DNA of 64,000 bases from DASSUW01 sp963792385 (lineage in GTDB: Bacteria; Actinomycetota; Thermoleophilia; Solirubrobacterales; Solirubrobacteraceae), in the NCBI GenBank assembly GCA_963792385.1, contig CAWBVZ010000006.1, positions 1 through 64,000 on the forward strand, written 5' to 3'. Positions within the stretch are counted from its first letter, which is position 1. Each line of letters starts with the position of its first letter. The notes under the pieces are model-generated. The model had not been told where the DNA came from. It saw only the letters and a program-made list of their open reading frames with translations, and did no database searches. The position numbers and the translations under genes were made by a program. This document shows, piece after piece, positions 36,928-46,562 of this stretch.

Positions 36928-36942
36928 TGACCTCGGAGGTCA
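36928..36942. promoter_or_regulatory. Palindrome containing the ribosome site of the RCC1-repeat gene
   Basis: TGACCTC-G-GAGGTCA contains the GGAGGT ribosome site 5 bases before GTG 36946. Another small palindrome, CTCGA-TTT-TCGAG, lies at about 36906-36918. The rest of the 81-base gap shows no clear promoter. Confidence 0.45.
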
Positions 36943-36945
36943 TCG

Positions 36946-38433
36946 GTGCCGCAGCGTTTTCTGACCGCAGTTGTGCTGGGAGTCACCGGGCTCGTGCTGT
37001 CGGCCGCTCCGGCGCTGGCCGCTGGACCATCGGTGTCCGCGGGCTTCTCGCACTCGTGCGCCGTCAAGGCCGACGGCACCCCCGTCTGCTGGGGCGGGAA
37101 CGCTGACGGCCAGACCGTGATCCCGGCCGGGACGGGCAGCGTCACCCAGATCGCGGCTGCCGGCTACCACTCGTGCGCGATCAAGACCGGCGGCGCACCG
37201 GTCTGCTGGGGCGACAACGGCACGCAGCAGAGCGACGTCCCCGCGGCAGCCGGCAACGTGACGCGGATGAGTGCCGGCTTCACCCACACATGCGCGATCA
37301 AGACCGACAACACGCCCGTGTGCTGGGGCCGCAACGTCGACCATCAGACGGAGATCCCTGCGGGGACCGGCACCGTCACGCAGGTCGCCGCGGGCGGCAA
37401 CCACACATGTGTGGTCAAGACCGGCGGAACACCGGTCTGCTGGGGCTACGACGAGTTCGGCCAGGCCACCGTCCCTCCGGTCCTGGGACCTGTCAGCCAG
37501 GTCACGGCCGCCCTGTACCACTCATGCGCGATCAAGACCGACGGCACGCCCGTCTGCTGGGGGAGCGACAGCGAGGGGCAAAGCACGGTCCCGCCGGGCG
37601 TAGGCACCGTCACCCAGATCAGCGCCCTGGGCTTTCACACGTGTGCGATCAGGACCGACGGCACGCCGGCCTGCTGGGGCAAGAACAGCGATGGGCAGAC
37701 CACGATCCCGCCGGGGATCGGAACGGTCACCCAGATCAGCGCCGGCCTCAACCACACCTGTGCCGTCAAGACCGGCGGCCCCATCGTGTGCTGGGGCGCC
37801 AACAACGCTGGTCAGCTCGGTGCGGCTCCGGCGATTACCAGCGCGCCGCCCGGCGCCGGCGCGAACCATCCCTACTCCCACACGGTGACCGCGACCGGAA
37901 CCCCGACCCCGACGTTCGCCGTGACCTCGGGCGCGCTGCCGCCCGGGCTCTCGCTCAACGCCGGCAGCGGCCAGATCACCGGCACGCCCACCAGCCCCGG
38001 GACCTACACCGGCACGATCAGCGCCTCCGACGGCGTCTTCGCCGATGCCACCCAGCCCTTCTCGATCGTGGTCACGTTCAGCGCCGTCGCAACAACGTCG
38101 CTGCCGCCGGACACCACCGGGCCGGTGGTCGTGGTCTCCGGCCGGATCAAGAAGCTCGCCGCACGTTCCGGCGTCGTCCTGTTCCGGTACGGAGCCGCGC
38201 TCGAGGACACCACCGGCGTCATCGCCCTGAAGTCGGGCAGCGCGCTCGGCAGCGCTCGCTTCACGGCCGCGAAGGGTCGCGCCGTCGTCGTCCGGATCAA
38301 GCTGAGCGCGAAGGCCAAGAAAACGCTCGCGAAGCGCCACAAGCTCAAGACCCAGGCCACGATCACGGTGCGCGACACGGTCGGCAACGCGAGCATGAAG
38401 GTCCTCAAGTTCGCGCTCGTGAAGGCGAAGTGA
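36946..38433 (+). CDS. Secreted RCC1/BLIP-II-like propeller with Ig-like domain
   Basis: A 495-residue exported protein. After a signal peptide (VVLGVTGLVLSAAPALA) come seven repeats of about 39 residues, each with H-S/T-C-A-x-K and G-x-P-V-C-W-G; the two Cys of each repeat could pair. This is the RCC1/BLIP-II seven-blade propeller pattern. A putative-Ig (He_PIG) domain follows (SGALPPGLSLNAGSGQITG), then a basic C-terminal domain (KLSAKAKKTLAKRHKLKTQ) common in actinobacterial wall-associated proteins. Likely a surface binding protein. GTG start with a GGAGGT ribosome site. Confidence 0.87.
   Translation: MPQRFLTAVVLGVTGLVLSAAPALAAGPSVSAGFSHSCAVKADGTPVCWGGNADGQTVIPAGTGSVTQIAAAGYHSCAIKTGGAPVCWGDNGTQQSDVPAAAGNVTRMSAGFTHTCAIKTDNTPVCWGRNVDHQTEIPAGTGTVTQVAAGGNHTCVVKTGGTPVCWGYDEFGQATVPPVLGPVSQVTAALYHSCAIKTDGTPVCWGSDSEGQSTVPPGVGTVTQISALGFHTCAIRTDGTPACWGKNSDGQTTIPPGIGTVTQISAGLNHTCAVKTGGPIVCWGANNAGQLGAAPAITSAPPGAGANHPYSHTVTATGTPTPTFAVTSGALPPGLSLNAGSGQITGTPTSPGTYTGTISASDGVFADATQPFSIVVTFSAVATTSLPPDTTGPVVVVSGRIKKLAARSGVVLFRYGAALEDTTGVIALKSGSALGSARFTAAKGRAVVVRIKLSAKAKKTLAKRHKLKTQATITVRDTVGNASMKVLKFALVKAK
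37030..37830 (+). repeat. Seven in-gene repeats of about 117 bases
   Basis: DNA repeats encoding the propeller blades; each contains a TGCGCGATCAAGACC-like and a GTCTGCTGGGG-like block. They are similar enough at the DNA level to allow blade gain or loss by recombination. Confidence 0.8.
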
Positions 38434-38434
38434 G

Positions 38435-39169
38435 CTAGACGATCGTGGCGACGGTGCCGCCGTCGACGGACCAGGCGGCGCCGGTCACGACCGAGGCGCG
38501 CTCGGAGCACAGGAAGGCGATCACCGAGGCGATCTCATCGGGCTCGGCGAAGCGGCCGAGCGGGACCTTGGCGGCCTGCGCGGCGATCGCCTCCTCGCGC
38601 GAAGCGAGGCCGTGGGCGGCAGCCGCCTGATCTCCGAGGCCGCCCTCGCCGACCCACAGCGGTGAGTTGACCGGGCCCGGCGCAACGGCGTTCACGAGCA
38701 CGCCGCGGTCGGCGTACGTGTCGGCGAACACGCGCGAGAGCGAGAGCTGCGCCGCCTTGGTGACCGAGTAGGCCGCGTTGTTGGTCAGCGACGGTCGCTT
38801 GCCGGCAGACGAGGCCACGTTGACGATGCGACCCCAGCCGCGCTCGGCCATGCCGGGCGCGAACGCTCGCATCAGACGCATCGAGGCCATCACGTGCAGC
38901 TCCCACTGCCCGTTCCAGTCCTCGTCGGTGAGCTCGTCGAGCCCGCGGGCGAAGCTCGTGCCCGCGTTGTTGACGAGGATGTCGACCGGCGCGGGCGCCC
39001 GCTCGGCGATCCGCTCGGCGGCGTCCGGCGCCGTGACGTCGATCCCGTCCCCACGCGACGCGCGCACGACCCGCGCGCCCTCACCCTCCAGCAGTTCGGC
39101 CGTGGCGGCGCCGATCCCGCGGCTCGCCCCGGTCACCACCGCCACCCGTCCGGAGATCCCCAGATCCAT
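38435..39169 (-). CDS. SDR oxidoreductase
   Basis: A 244-residue classical SDR with cofactor motif TGASRGIGAATA (residues 13-24), NNAG, the active site Ser (VASSAGKRP) and YSVTK. The GISGRVAVVTG start and C-terminal GAAWSVDGGTVATIV are typical of 3-oxoacyl-ACP or polyol reductases. ATG 39169 lies 6 bases after TAGGGT, whose TAG is also the stop codon of the downstream-encoded fructosamine kinase on the same strand. It is a good example of the leaderless arrangement. Confidence 0.9.
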   Translation of the reverse strand: MDLGISGRVAVVTGASRGIGAATAELLEGEGARVVRASRGDGIDVTAPDAAERIAERAPAPVDILVNNAGTSFARGLDELTDEDWNGQWELHVMASMRLMRAFAPGMAERGWGRIVNVASSAGKRPSLTNNAAYSVTKAAQLSLSRVFADTYADRGVLVNAVAPGPVNSPLWVGEGGLGDQAAAAHGLASREEAIAAQAAKVPLGRFAEPDEIASVIAFLCSERASVVTGAAWSVDGGTVATIV

Positions 39170-39178
39170 GGGCGGACC

Positions 39179-40033
39179 CTAGCCCCCGTAGCGCCGCGCG
39201 GTCCGCTCGACCGAGTCGCCGTAGCTCCCGCCGAACAGCACCGCGTGGACGAGCAGCGGGAACAGCTGCCACAGCGCGACGCGCTCCTCGTGACCGTCGG
39301 CGAGCGGAGACACCTCCTCGTAAGCGGCGAGCAGGCGTGGCCCGGGTGCGCCGAAGAGCCGCAGCATCGCGAGATCGATCTCGCGATGGCCGCCGTACGC
39401 GACCGGGTCGATCAGGAACGGCCGGCCGCCGCTCCACAGCACGTTGCCGCTCCACAGATCGCCGTGAAGGCGCGCCGGTGGCTCGGCCGGGCCGGCGAAC
39501 GCATCGATCCGGTCGCAGACGCGCTCGACAGCTTGCACGCCCTGGGAAGTGAGCGCGCCGCGGTCGCGGGCCGGCGCCAGCAGCGGCCGTAGCCGCCGCT
39601 TGGCGTAGAACGCGGGCCATTCCGGCAGCGGGTCGTTCGGGAGCGCGAGCGGCCCGATCCGCAACACCGACGAGCCGCCGAACGAAACCGCTCCGGACGC
39701 GTGCACGGTCGCCAGCCCGTGGCCCAGTCGCGCCTGGTCGCCGGGCGGTCCGGCGTCCAGCCACTCGAGCGCCAGCAGCCTCGGCTCGTCCGGCCCGTCG
39801 AGCACGCCGAGTACCTCGGGCACGCCGAGCGCCCGGGGCTCGGCGAGCCAGTCCAGCGCCGCGGCCTCGCTCGCGTACTCGCCGGCGGGCGCGCGCGGGC
39901 GGGTCTTCACGAACGCCCGCCCGCCCCCTTCGAGCTCGGCCGTGTACGCGTCGTTGATGTCACCGCCCGCGACCCGTTTCAGGCCGCGCACAGGGCGGCC
40001 GACCGCGCGGGCTACCGCAGCCTCGAGGCTCAC
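39179..40033 (-). CDS. Fructosamine kinase family protein
   Basis: A 284-residue aminoglycoside-phosphotransferase-fold kinase of the fructosamine kinase family, which phosphorylates ketosamine adducts on proteins so that they fall off (deglycation). Seen: KRVAGGDINDAYTAEL near the N-terminus, catalytic loop ARLHGDLWSGNVLW, and the metal site FLIDPVAYGGHREIDLAML. The GTG start lies in an overlap with the phosphatase gene upstream. LMW phosphatase and fructosamine kinase pairs recur in bacteria and may work together on glycated or phosphorylated sugars. Confidence 0.9.
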   Translation of the reverse strand: MSLEAAVARAVGRPVRGLKRVAGGDINDAYTAELEGGGRAFVKTRPRAPAGEYASEAAALDWLAEPRALGVPEVLGVLDGPDEPRLLALEWLDAGPPGDQARLGHGLATVHASGAVSFGGSSVLRIGPLALPNDPLPEWPAFYAKRRLRPLLAPARDRGALTSQGVQAVERVCDRIDAFAGPAEPPARLHGDLWSGNVLWSGGRPFLIDPVAYGGHREIDLAMLRLFGAPGPRLLAAYEEVSPLADGHEERVALWQLFPLLVHAVLFGGSYGDSVERTARRYGG

Positions 40034-40485
40034 ACCCGATCGGCGGCGCGCAGCTCGCCGAGCAGCTCGCGGCAGGCGGCGCCGACCATGTCGAGGACGG
40101 TCTCGAACCCACGGTCGCCGCCGTAGTAGGGGTCCGGGACGTCCTGGTCGGGCGCCAGCAGCCGGAGCTTCTCGCGCGCCCCGTCGTCGGGTGCCATTGC
40201 GCGCAGGTCGCGGAGGTTCTCGCGGTCCATCGCGACGATCAGGTCGAACCGATCGAAGTCCTCTGGGCGGACCTGGCGGGCGCCACCCTCGAGCGTCACC
40301 CCACGCCGCCTCGCCGCCGCCGTCGCGCGCGCGTCCGGCGGCTCACCGGCGTGCCAGCCGCCAGTTCCGGCGCTGTCCACCTCGACGACGCCTTCGAGCC
40401 CGGCGTCGGCGATCAGCCGCCGCATGACGCCCTCGGCGGTCGGTGAACGGCAGATGTTGCCCATGCAGACGAAGAGGATGCGCAT
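40030..40485 (-). CDS. Low-molecular-weight protein-tyrosine phosphatase
   Basis: A 151-residue LMW phosphatase. The P-loop CMGNICRS is at residues 7-14 (Cys nucleophile, C-x5-R) and the general-acid loop VPDPYYGG near residue 117. The fold is complete, and the length is usual. It may act on tyrosine-phosphorylated proteins, arginine phosphate, or small phospho-sugars given the kinase that overlaps it by 4 bases. It begins 20 bases downstream of the LuxR gene end. Confidence 0.94.
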   Translation of the reverse strand: MRILFVCMGNICRSPTAEGVMRRLIADAGLEGVVEVDSAGTGGWHAGEPPDARATAAARRRGVTLEGGARQVRPEDFDRFDLIVAMDRENLRDLRAMAPDDGAREKLRLLAPDQDVPDPYYGGDRGFETVLDMVGAACRELLGELRAADRV

Positions 40486-40505
40486 TGCCCGAGAGGATGG
40501 CAGGA

Positions 40506-43241
40506 CTACTCCGGTGGGCCGCCGGTGAGCACCCTTCGCACCAGCTCCGCCCGCGACCGGATCCCGAGCTTGCGGTAGACGTTGCGCAGATGGAACTCGA
40601 TCGTCTTCGGGCTCAGGAACAGGGCCGCGGCCGCCTCACGATTCGTCGACCCGCCGGCGACCTCGAGCGCGACCTGGAGCTCCTGCGGCGTCAGCCGCTC
40701 GGCCGCCGCGGGTGAGCCGCGCTGGACGCGCTCGCCGGACGCGCGCAGCTCCGCCCGCGCCCGCTCGGCCCATGGCCGCGCGCCGAGCCGGTCGAATCCC
40801 GCCAGGGCCGCGCGCAGGCTCGTGCGCGCCTCCACGCGGCGGCCCGCGCGCCGCTGGCGCTCCCCCAGCGCGAGCTCTGTCCGAGCAGACTCGAACGGGG
40901 TCTCGTGCAGTCCAAGCGCGTTCCGGAACTCGCCCTCGAACGCCTCCTCGTCGGCCAGCATTCCGCGGCAGCGCGCGGCCGTCGCGGCTGCCCAGCGACT
41001 GCCGCTGTGTGCGGCGTCCTGCTCGAACACGACCAGCGCCGCTGCAGCGTCGGCGCGGCGGCCGTGGCGGACGTAGGCCTCGATCAGATCGGGAGCCCAT
41101 TGCAGGACGGCCGGGTCGTTCGCGGGCCGGGCGCCGGAGAACCGCTCGACCGCCTCGAGCGCCACGGCCGCCTCCTCCGCACGGCCGAGGCCGAGCTCGA
41201 GGAATCCGAGCGTCGCGCCCACGTGGGCGCGCAGGCTCTCGGCTCCGAGCCGCTCGACCAGCCCGAGCGCGTGCGCCAGGTTGGTCCGGCAATCCTGCTC
41301 GTGCCCGAGCGCAGCCTCGACGCGGCCGAGCACGCAGAGCGCGTAGGCCATGTCGTTGAGCTGGCCGGTCTCCTCGCCGAGCCGGGCGGACTCCGCGCCG
41401 GCGGCGTATGCGGACGCCCAGCGGCCCGTGCGGAAGTCGAGCTCGCTCATCGCGAGCAGTCCGTACGGCAGCAGGCCGGGAGCGCTCCATGCCCGCGCCT
41501 GGGCGATGCCGCCCTCGAGCAGGCCGCGCGCCTGGTCGTAGTCCTCGAGCCACGTGAACGCCTGCCCGATCCCGAAGATCAGGACGGGGCCGAGCGCCCA
41601 CGGATCGTCGGCGGCCTCCAACCATTCCGCGGCGCTGACCAGCAGGTCGCGCGCGCGGTCACGCTCGTTGGAGAGCAGGAGCGCCATCGCCAGCGGCAGG
41701 CCGGCGGGCATCGGGCCGAGGCCCGTCCGCTCGGCGAGGGCCATCCCGCGCCGCGCGGTCTCGAGCATCAGCGTGTTCTCTCCGGCTTCGAAGCACGGCT
41801 GGACGGCGGCCATGATCATCGTCGCCGCCCGCACAGGGTCGACCGGCTCGACGCGCTCAGCCTCCGCCACGAGCAGCTCGGCGGCCGCCCGCGCGGCGCC
41901 GCTGCGGGCCTCGATCAGCGCGGCGAGGAGCTGCACGTCGGCGCGGAGGCGCGGATCGTGGGTGAGCTCCAACGCGTCGCGGAGCAGCGCCTGCGCCCGC
42001 TCGGGCAGGCCGGTGCGGGCCATGTCGTTCGCCGCCTCCAGCAGCCGGCCGGCACGCCGCTCCGGATCCGGCGTCAGCCGCGCGGCGCGCTCGGCCGCGC
42101 GCATCGCCGCGGCCGGGCCGCCACGGCCGCGCGCTTCGCCGGCCGCCTCGGCGAGCGCGGCCGCGACCTCCTCGTCGGCGGCCACGGTCGCCGCCGCGAG
42201 GTGCCAGGCTCGCGGCTCCCCGGTGAGCGCGGTGGCGAGCGCAGCGTGCGCAGCGCGCCGCTCCGGGGCCGGTGTGCCGCGGTAGGCGAGCGACCGCAGC
42301 AGCGGATGCTGGAACGCCACCCGGCCGTCCGTGACCACGATCAGGCCGGCCGTCTCGGCCGGCTCCAGCGCTGCGCTGTCGAGCCCGAGCGCCGCCAGCG
42401 CGGGACCAAGCTCGTCGATGGCTCCGGACTCGCTTGCGGCCGCGACCACCAGTGCGCGGCGGGTCGCTGCGGGCAGCGCGTCGAGCCGGTGCACGAACGC
42501 GCCCTCCACGCCGGCGCCCACCGGCGCCGGATCGTCGATCGGGTCGGTCCCGGCGCGTTGCGCCGCGGTCAGCAGCCCGGCCAGCTCGAGCAGCGCGAGC
42601 GGGTTGCCGCCCGTTGCGCCGAACAGCCTGCGCGAGACCTCCGGATGGCTCACGCCGCCGGTCGCCAGCAGCGCGGCCGAGGCGTCGGCGTCGAGGCCGC
42701 CGAGCGCCATCTCGTCTATCCCGGCCGCCTCGGTCCCGGCCAAGTCGCCGATGCGCGCCGCGAACAGCATCACGACGCCCTCCTCGCCCAGCCGCCGGGC
42801 GGCGAACACGAGTGCCTCGCGGGACGGCGCGTCGATCCACGGCGCGTCGTCGACGACGGCGAGCACGGGCGACTGCTCGGCGGCCGTTGCGAGCAGGCTG
42901 AGCGTCGCGGCGTAGAGCGTGAATCGGTCGCCGGGCATCGGCGGCCCGAGGGCGAGCGCCCCGGCGAGCGCGGCGCGCTGCGGGCCGGGCAGGGCGTCGA
43001 GCCGGCCGACCACGGGCGCCAGCAGGTCGGCGAGGCCGGCGAACGACAGCTCGGACTCGGACTCGACGCCGCGCGCCCGTAGGACGGTCATCCCGTCCGC
43101 TGCGGCGACCGCGTCTTCGAGCAGCGCACTCTTGCCGATCCCCGGCTCACCGCGGATCACGAGCGCCGCGCTCGTGCCTTGGCGCGCACGGTCCAGCAAC
43201 TCCCTCAGGCTGGCATGCTCCGCGTCGCGCCCCAGCAGCAC
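40506..43241 (-). CDS. Large ATP-binding LuxR-family regulator (LAL)
   Basis: A 911-residue LAL regulator: N-terminal AAA/STAND ATPase (Walker A GEPGIGKSA at residues 31-39, Walker B-like VLAVVDDAPWID), a long TPR-like helical middle (residues 330-820), and a C-terminal LuxR helix-turn-helix (LTPQELQVALEVAGG … SPKTIEFHLRNVYRKLGI). Such proteins act as inducer-sensing activators of sugar use or secondary metabolism. GTG start 6 bases after TAGGAT. The divergent SBBP-repeat gene, 72 bases away, is one possible target; the phosphatase and kinase genes downstream are others. Confidence 0.93.
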   Translation of the reverse strand: MLLGRDAEHASLRELLDRARQGTSAALVIRGEPGIGKSALLEDAVAAADGMTVLRARGVESESELSFAGLADLLAPVVGRLDALPGPQRAALAGALALGPPMPGDRFTLYAATLSLLATAAEQSPVLAVVDDAPWIDAPSREALVFAARRLGEEGVVMLFAARIGDLAGTEAAGIDEMALGGLDADASAALLATGGVSHPEVSRRLFGATGGNPLALLELAGLLTAAQRAGTDPIDDPAPVGAGVEGAFVHRLDALPAATRRALVVAAASESGAIDELGPALAALGLDSAALEPAETAGLIVVTDGRVAFQHPLLRSLAYRGTPAPERRAAHAALATALTGEPRAWHLAAATVAADEEVAAALAEAAGEARGRGGPAAAMRAAERAARLTPDPERRAGRLLEAANDMARTGLPERAQALLRDALELTHDPRLRADVQLLAALIEARSGAARAAAELLVAEAERVEPVDPVRAATMIMAAVQPCFEAGENTLMLETARRGMALAERTGLGPMPAGLPLAMALLLSNERDRARDLLVSAAEWLEAADDPWALGPVLIFGIGQAFTWLEDYDQARGLLEGGIAQARAWSAPGLLPYGLLAMSELDFRTGRWASAYAAGAESARLGEETGQLNDMAYALCVLGRVEAALGHEQDCRTNLAHALGLVERLGAESLRAHVGATLGFLELGLGRAEEAAVALEAVERFSGARPANDPAVLQWAPDLIEAYVRHGRRADAAAALVVFEQDAAHSGSRWAAATAARCRGMLADEEAFEGEFRNALGLHETPFESARTELALGERQRRAGRRVEARTSLRAALAGFDRLGARPWAERARAELRASGERVQRGSPAAAERLTPQELQVALEVAGGSTNREAAAALFLSPKTIEFHLRNVYRKLGIRSRAELVRRVLTGGPPE

Positions 43242-43313
43242 GCGGCGATCCTACGCCCCGAACCCAGGGTTTTCATCGGCGCGACCGCGACGGGACCCGT
43301 CTAGCGTCGCTGC

Positions 43314-45728
43314 ATGAAGCGAGCAACCGTCGTCCTGCTGGCCGCAATCGCCGTCCTTTTCGCCGCCCAGCGCGGATCTGACCGGATCGCGCCGGCGCCC
43401 GCAGTGGCCTTCGGCACCCTCCCGCTCGCGTTCGAGCGCAACGACGGCCAGGCGCCCGCTCAGTTCGACTTCCTCGCCCGCTCGGCCTCCGGCGCGGCCG
43501 GCTTGAACTCGCGCGGGGCCACGATCGCACTGCCGGGTTCGCGCCCACTCTCGCTCACGCTCGTCGGGGCCGCTCGCACCGAGCCACGGGCGCTGAAGCG
43601 GCTCCCGGGCAAGGTCAATCACCTCATCGGCGACGATCCCGAGGACTGGCGGACCGACATCCCGACGTTCGCGCGCGTGCGCTACCCGGGCGTGTGGCCG
43701 GGCATCGACGTCGAGTGGCACGGCAACCAGCGCCGGCTCGAGTACGACTTCGTGATCGCTCCCGGTGCCGATCCGGCGCGGATCGTCGTGCGCGCCGACC
43801 GAGCGCTCCGCCAGGCCTCGCCGTCCGCGTACCAGGTTGTCGGCGGCGAGCGCCACGGCGTTGCTGTCATGTCCGTGGTCGAGGGCCGCACTCTGCGCTT
43901 CCGGCTCGGGAGCTACGACCGCACGCGCCCACTGGTGATCGACCCGGTCGTGCTCGCGTACTCGACCTACCTCGGCGGCAGCGGGTTCGAGATCGCGTAC
44001 GACATCGCCGTCGACTCGAGCGGCGCCTACATCACGGGTCGCACCAGCTCGACCGACTTCAATAGGGTCGGCGGCGTTGAAGGCAACGAGGCCGGCACCG
44101 ACGCGTTCGTCAGCAAGCTCAACCCGGCCGGCAACGCGCTCGTCTACTCCACCTATCTCGGCGGCAACGGCCCGGACGAGGCGCACGCGATCGCGATCGA
44201 CGCGCTCGGCTTCGCCTACGTCGTCGGCACCACCGGCTCGACGGACTTCAACACCGTCAACCCGATCGAGGGCGACCAGGGCGGCGACGACGTGTTCGTC
44301 TCCAAGCTCAACCCGGCCGGCAACACGCTCGCGTACTCGACCTACCTGGGCGGCAGCAACAACGATCGGGGCGGCTTCGGGATCGCGGTCGACTCGACGC
44401 TGGCGGCGTACATCGTCGGCTCGACGGACTCGACGGACTTCAACACCAACCAGCCGATCCAGACCGACTCGGACGACACGGACGGCTTCCTCGCCAAGCT
44501 CACGGCGCCCGGCAACGCGCTCGCGTACTCGACCTATCTAGGCGGGAACAACGACGACTTCGCCGAGAACGTCGCCGTCGATCCGATCGGGTCCGCGTAC
44601 GTGATCGGGACGACCGGGTCGACGGACTTCACGACCGTCAACCCGATCGAGGGCGACCAGGGCAGCGACGACGTGTTCATCGCCAAGCTGAGCCCGCCCG
44701 GGACGGCGTTCGCGTACTCGACCTACCTGGGCGGCGGCGGCGTGGACGTCGGCCACGGGATCGCCGTCGACCCGATCGGCCGGGCGTTCATCACCGGCCC
44801 GACCGACTCGGCCGACTTCAACACGACCACCGGCCGGATCGCAGGCGATCTCCCCGGCACCGACGGGTACGTCGCGCGCCTGAGCCCGACGGGATCGCTC
44901 AGCTACTCGACGTACCTCGGCGGAAGCAGCACGGACACCCCCAACGCGATCGCCATCGACGGCGTCCAGGCGATGTACGTCACCGGCAAGACGGACTCGA
45001 CCGACTTCCCGACGGTGGCCGAGCTCGAGGGCAACTCGAACGCTCGCGACGCGTTCGTCTCCAAGCTCAGCCCGGCCGGCGACTTCCTCTCGCATTCGAC
45101 CTATCTGGGCGGGAACGGCGTCGAGGACGGCAACGGGATCGCCGTCGACTCCACCGGCGCGTACGTGACCGGGTTCACCGACTCGACCGACTTCGACACG
45201 AAGGGGCAGATCGAGGGCGACTCGTCGTTCGACGACGTCTTCGTGACCAAGCTCGCGTTCACCGACGCGACGCCGCCGCCGCAGCCGACGTCGACGCCGA
45301 CGCCGCTCCCGCCTCCCGACCCGCTGCCGCCGCCGGTCGCGCTCGGCACCTCGCGCGCCGACCGGCTCTTCGGCACGCGCTTCGCCGACACGATCTGCGG
45401 CCTCGGCGGCAACGACAACCTCTCCGGTTTCCGCGGCGACGACCGGCTGTTCGGCGATGCCTGCGGGCGCGGCGTGCTCGCGCTCATCCGCAGCGGCAAC
45501 GACCAGCTGAACGGCGGCCCCGGCAAGGACCTGCTCGTGGGCGGCGGCGGGAACGACGTCTTCCGCCCCGGCCCGGACCGCGACGTGATCAAGGGCGGTG
45601 CCGGCGACGACCGGATCCGCGCGCGCGACAAGACACGCGACAGCGTGCGCTGCGGCCCCGGCCGGGACGCCGTGACCGCCGACCGCAGCGACCGGGTGCG
45701 AAACTGCGAAATCGTGTTGAGGGGATGA
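43314..45728 (+). CDS. Secreted SBBP-repeat propeller with RTX-like calcium-binding tail
   Basis: An 804-residue exported protein. Signal peptide VVLLAAIAVLFAA; residues 30-205 form the N-terminal DUF7948-like domain (FERNDGQAPAQFDFLAR, GKVNHLIGDDP); then seven SBBP repeats marked by YSTYLGG (about residues 215-650) forming a beta propeller; a Pro-rich linker; and a tail with GGNDNLSGFRGDDRLFGD and GGPGKDLLVGGGGNDVF RTX-type nonapeptides that bind calcium. Six Cys lie in the tail. Likely a cell-surface or released binding protein. ATG 6 bases after TAGCGT. Confidence 0.9.
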   Translation: MKRATVVLLAAIAVLFAAQRGSDRIAPAPAVAFGTLPLAFERNDGQAPAQFDFLARSASGAAGLNSRGATIALPGSRPLSLTLVGAARTEPRALKRLPGKVNHLIGDDPEDWRTDIPTFARVRYPGVWPGIDVEWHGNQRRLEYDFVIAPGADPARIVVRADRALRQASPSAYQVVGGERHGVAVMSVVEGRTLRFRLGSYDRTRPLVIDPVVLAYSTYLGGSGFEIAYDIAVDSSGAYITGRTSSTDFNRVGGVEGNEAGTDAFVSKLNPAGNALVYSTYLGGNGPDEAHAIAIDALGFAYVVGTTGSTDFNTVNPIEGDQGGDDVFVSKLNPAGNTLAYSTYLGGSNNDRGGFGIAVDSTLAAYIVGSTDSTDFNTNQPIQTDSDDTDGFLAKLTAPGNALAYSTYLGGNNDDFAENVAVDPIGSAYVIGTTGSTDFTTVNPIEGDQGSDDVFIAKLSPPGTAFAYSTYLGGGGVDVGHGIAVDPIGRAFITGPTDSADFNTTTGRIAGDLPGTDGYVARLSPTGSLSYSTYLGGSSTDTPNAIAIDGVQAMYVTGKTDSTDFPTVAELEGNSNARDAFVSKLSPAGDFLSHSTYLGGNGVEDGNGIAVDSTGAYVTGFTDSTDFDTKGQIEGDSSFDDVFVTKLAFTDATPPPQPTSTPTPLPPPDPLPPPVALGTSRADRLFGTRFADTICGLGGNDNLSGFRGDDRLFGDACGRGVLALIRSGNDQLNGGPGKDLLVGGGGNDVFRPGPDRDVIKGGAGDDRIRARDKTRDSVRCGPGRDAVTADRSDRVRNCEIVLRG

Positions 45729-46552
45729 TGGACCCAGAGGGGTTCAACCGGTTCGAGGCGGCCGGCTGGGAGCAGCGCGCCGCCACGTACGAGGACTCGC
45801 TCGGCCGGATCACGACGCGGCTGATCGAGCCGCTGCTCGACGCCGCGGACGTCGGCCGCGGTGCCCGCGTGCTGGACGTCGCCTCGGGCCCCGGCTTCGT
45901 ATCCGCCGCGGCGGCCGAGCGCGGCGCGTCGGTCGTGGGGCTCGACATCGCCGAGGCGATGCTCGCGATCGCTCGCGACCACTATCCCGAGCTCGACTTC
46001 CGCCAGGGCAGCGCCGAGGCGCTGCCGTTCCCCGACGCGTCGTTCGACGCGGTGGTCGCGAACTTCCTGCTGCTCCATCTCGGCCGGCCGGAGCAGGCGG
46101 CCGCGGAGTTCGCGCGCGTCCTCGTTCCCGGAGGCCGGCTGGCGCTCACGGTCTGGGACGCTCCCGAGGTCGCGCGCTTCCTCGGCGTGTTCCTCGAAGC
46201 GGTGGCCACGGCCGGCGCGAGCCCGCCGGAGGACATCCCCGTTGGACCGCCGTTCTTCCGCTTCTCGGACGAGCAGGAGTTCACGCAGCTGCTCCGCGAC
46301 CAGGGGCTCGAAGGCATCGAGATCACGACGATCGGGTTCTCGCATCGCGCGTCGTCGGTCGACGCGTTGTGGTGGGGAGTTCTCAACGGCGCGGTCCGGA
46401 CTCCCGCGCTGATCTTCGGGCAGACGGACGAGATGCAGCGCCAGATCCGTGCGGCCTTCGATCGGATCGTGACCGAGCAGTACACGGCTGGCACGGAGCT
46501 GGAGCTTCCGGTATCGGTGAAGCTCGCATCGGGGCGCAAGCCGGCTCGTTAG
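45725..46552 (+). CDS. Class I SAM-dependent methyltransferase (UbiE-like)
   Basis: A 275-residue methyltransferase with motif I VLDVASGPGFVSAAAA (residues 48-63), acidic VVGLDIAEAML, and motif III/IV FDAVVANFLLLHL, followed by ARVLVPGGRLALTVWD. This is the UbiE/MenG-type group acting on small molecules. The ATG lies in ATGA overlapping the SBBP gene stop, or a second ATG at 45728 may be used. The next gene uses its TAG stop as part of a -10 element. Confidence 0.9.
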   Translation: MMDPEGFNRFEAAGWEQRAATYEDSLGRITTRLIEPLLDAADVGRGARVLDVASGPGFVSAAAAERGASVVGLDIAEAMLAIARDHYPELDFRQGSAEALPFPDASFDAVVANFLLLHLGRPEQAAAEFARVLVPGGRLALTVWDAPEVARFLGVFLEAVATAGASPPEDIPVGPPFFRFSDEQEFTQLLRDQGLEGIEITTIGFSHRASSVDALWWGVLNGAVRTPALIFGQTDEMQRQIRAAFDRIVTEQYTAGTELELPVSVKLASGRKPAR

Positions 46553-46562
46553 GATCGCCGCC

